Assembly: GCA_045586185.1 (NCBI GenBank)
Contig: JAZMZV010000072.1
Coordinates: 1 to 24,425 of the forward strand
DNA length: 24,425 nt
DNA from: RUG11551 sp045586185
GTDB lineage: Bacteria > Planctomycetota > Planctomycetia > Pirellulales > Thermoguttaceae
Reading direction: 5' to 3'
Position numbers and translations under genes: made by a program. The notes beneath the pieces were generated by a model. It was not told the DNA's origin, did not search any database, and was given only the letters and a program-made list of their open reading frames with translations. Below, piece by piece: positions 22,788 through 24,425 of this stretch; the stretch's first letter is position 1; the number at the start of each line of letters is the position of its first letter.

Positions 22788-24275
22788 ATGAGTTTTGATT
22801 ACAACCCCCAGCAGCAAAACAATCCTGAATTCGATCTGCAAGCTGAGTCTCAAACTGTCAATGCTTTTAATGAGGAGAAATCTAAAAAGCCGACAGTTCC
22901 ATTAGACGACGTGGCGCTAGGCGTGAGTTACTATTATAGCGCGATTAAGACAGCAATCTTGACGTTTTTGGTTGGTTTGGCGCTTGTTATTATTTATGTT
23001 ATTATTGCTGGCGCTGTTTTTAATAGCTCCCCAATTCAGGAAGAAAATTATACGACGCTTGTTGGATGGTTCACATTGCTTATTATGGTAATAGTATCTC
23101 CTTTTTTGGTTAAATCCATGTCATGCTTTTGCAGGACGCCGTCTATAATTTATCGCAGCGCTAAATCCACTGTTATTATTTCATGGACGCTCTGGATTAT
23201 TGCTTTTGTCATGATGATTCTAAACGGCTCGAATGCAAACGACCAGGAATCCCCTGTTTTAAACGTTATCTCCTGTATAATGTTTGGCGTTAGCGCGTAT
23301 CTGTTTATGAGTTTTATAAGCTCTATCGGAAAATTCTGTCTGCCGAAAAAAAATGGTTGTACAGCAGCTATCGTTTTAATAATGATTTATTATGTGATAT
23401 CAGTTTTTAGCGTATTAAACGCCGGTTCCCATCCCGAAAACCTAAATTCAGCGCCGCTTTCTAAAGAAGCTAATTCAGCGTCAGGGTTAACGAGTTTAGG
23501 GAGTTTGCTTTGTCTAATTGGCGGGATAATGTACTTGTCGTACATTGAAAAACTGAATAAGGTTTTGCGGACTAAAATTGATATTAACAAGTTAAAAAAA
23601 GAAAACTCTAAAAATTCAACCTATTCCAATTTCTTTATTGCTTTGGTTGTTTTTTCAGCTTTTGGTTTGATTGGATACATTAGCGCTGTTATTCCAAATA
23701 TGAAAAATAATGCTGTCAGTAATATAACATACCAACAGATTTTAAATGATTATGACGCTAAAGAAACGAAGGCTCTTAATGATTGGAGTTCTATTTTTGG
23801 TCAGTTTAACGATCAAAAAATGACTGACGAACAATTTGACGATTGGCTTGTTAACACCCATATTCCCGCATGGAAAGAAGCGTTGAGTATATTAGAAACA
23901 TCAAAAGAAAACGACAATCCTTCAATTGATTTTCTCAAAACAATTACTCAAGATAGAATTGCATACTGCAATAGTTTTCATAAAGCGCTTCAACAGCATT
24001 CCAAAGAGTTATACAAGAAAGCGTTTCAGGAATTTCAACGAGTGGATTTGAAGGTTTTAAAATTGTCCTATACTGATACCGCGTCCAAAGACGTTTTACT
24101 GCAGATTCTTCATAAGGCAGTTGTAGCCGATGATTTAGAAACGGTAAAGTGGGCGATTTCTAACGGAGTTGACGTTAATGAAGCAATTGAGGGGATTACT
24201 CCGCTTCATCGCGCTCGGATAATGAATCTTCAGAACATGATAGATTTTCTTAAAGAGAATGGCGCGACAGAATAA
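22788..24275 (+). CDS. multi-pass membrane protein with ankyrin-like C-terminus
   Basis: Unrecognised protein of 495 residues. The ATG at 22788 is preceded by AAGGAG at five bases, one of the best ribosome sites in the window; an in-frame TTG at 22752 has none. Residues 1-45 are polar and Gln/Asn-rich (NPQQQNNPEFDLQAESQ). About seven hydrophobic segments follow between residues 50 and 310 (for example AILTFLVGLALVIIYVIIAG and AIVLIMIYYVISVFSVL). The rest is soluble and helical, and the last 60 residues (LLQILHKAVVADDLETVKWA, then NGVDVNEAIEGITPLHRAR) fit one to two ankyrin repeats. Base composition is clearly richer in A+T than the atp operon, which hints at a different origin. No function is assigned; the tail suggests protein binding in the cytosol. 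Confidence 0.85.
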   Translation: MSFDYNPQQQNNPEFDLQAESQTVNAFNEEKSKKPTVPLDDVALGVSYYYSAIKTAILTFLVGLALVIIYVIIAGAVFNSSPIQEENYTTLVGWFTLLIMVIVSPFLVKSMSCFCRTPSIIYRSAKSTVIISWTLWIIAFVMMILNGSNANDQESPVLNVISCIMFGVSAYLFMSFISSIGKFCLPKKNGCTAAIVLIMIYYVISVFSVLNAGSHPENLNSAPLSKEANSASGLTSLGSLLCLIGGIMYLSYIEKLNKVLRTKIDINKLKKENSKNSTYSNFFIALVVFSAFGLIGYISAVIPNMKNNAVSNITYQQILNDYDAKETKALNDWSSIFGQFNDQKMTDEQFDDWLVNTHIPAWKEALSILETSKENDNPSIDFLKTITQDRIAYCNSFHKALQQHSKELYKKAFQEFQRVDLKVLKLSYTDTASKDVLLQILHKAVVADDLETVKWAISNGVDVNEAIEGITPLHRARIMNLQNMIDFLKENGATE

Positions 24276-24335
24276 ATTCATGTGATATGCCAGAAGGAAA
24301 TCAAACGCCTGAAGCATATTAGAAAAAAGCATGCC

Positions 24336-24394
24336 GTGGGGTAAACCCCCATAGGTATCAACTTAAGAGGAAGTAATTATTGCTTGTAATAATT
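24336..24394. repeat. short hairpins near the right edge
   Basis: GGGGT/ACCCC around AA (24338-24342 with 24345-24349) and AATTATT/AATAATT around GCTTGT (24375-24381 with 24388-24394). They might be the end of an element continuing beyond the window; nothing further can be said. Confidence 0.35.
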
Positions 24395-24425
24395 GTCTTA
24401 TATTAAGGCGGTCGTACAATAAGGG

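Overview
The window looks like a chromosomal segment of a planctomycete, probably of the Pirellulales/Thermoguttaceae kind. This rests on inference, not on any rRNA or marker search. The points in favour are a prenyltransferase-like/DUF4159 secreted protein, a planctomycete-style secreted protein with an ERYGH motif, exported-looking ATP synthase c and b subunits, weak or missing Shine-Dalgarno sites at many starts, and mid-range G+C. No tRNA, rRNA, CRISPR array or transposase gene was seen.

Layout. 29-1168 is an unrecognised secreted protein, followed by a repeat-rich gap. 1594-4294 holds guaB (IMP dehydrogenase) with its own promoter and a structured leader; a secreted proline-rich protein overlaps its 3' end by 56 bases, and a strong terminator follows. 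4440-7411 reads leftward: a YhcH/NanQ-type sugar protein, a small four-helix-bundle gene framed by inverted heptamer arrays, and a sodium:solute symporter. 7664-7844 is a multi-hairpin element. 7946-9432 is an AbiE-type toxin-antitoxin pair behind a perfect consensus promoter. 9438-12889 reads leftward: a YejE/DppC-like ABC permease and, two bases later, the prenyltransferase-like/DUF4159 protein. 13086-13247 is a second copy of the multi-hairpin element. 13371-14003 (leftward) is a solitary corrinoid-binding protein.

14230-22331 is a complete F1Fo ATP synthase operon: atpZ-like, a membrane protein in the atpI position, atpB, atpE, atpF, atpH, atpA, atpG, atpD, atpC. It has a promoter at the front and a textbook terminator at the end, and it is interrupted by palindromic repeats (between the first two genes) and a heptamer array (between atpD and atpC). 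22788-24275 is an A+T-rich multi-pass membrane protein with an ankyrin-like tail, behind a promoter whose -35 box lies in an inverted repeat.

The genes themselves are mostly familiar. The least explained material is the repeat layer: (1) two elements sharing outer hairpins, with compensatory changes, but carrying unrelated perfect 22-bp palindromes in the middle; (2) several arrays all built on a 7-base period, two of them bracketing a single gene placed inside what looks like a sugar-uptake operon; (3) three copies of a ~60-bp palindromic repeat, two forming a large inverted pair inside the ATP synthase operon and supplying the stop codon of its first gene.
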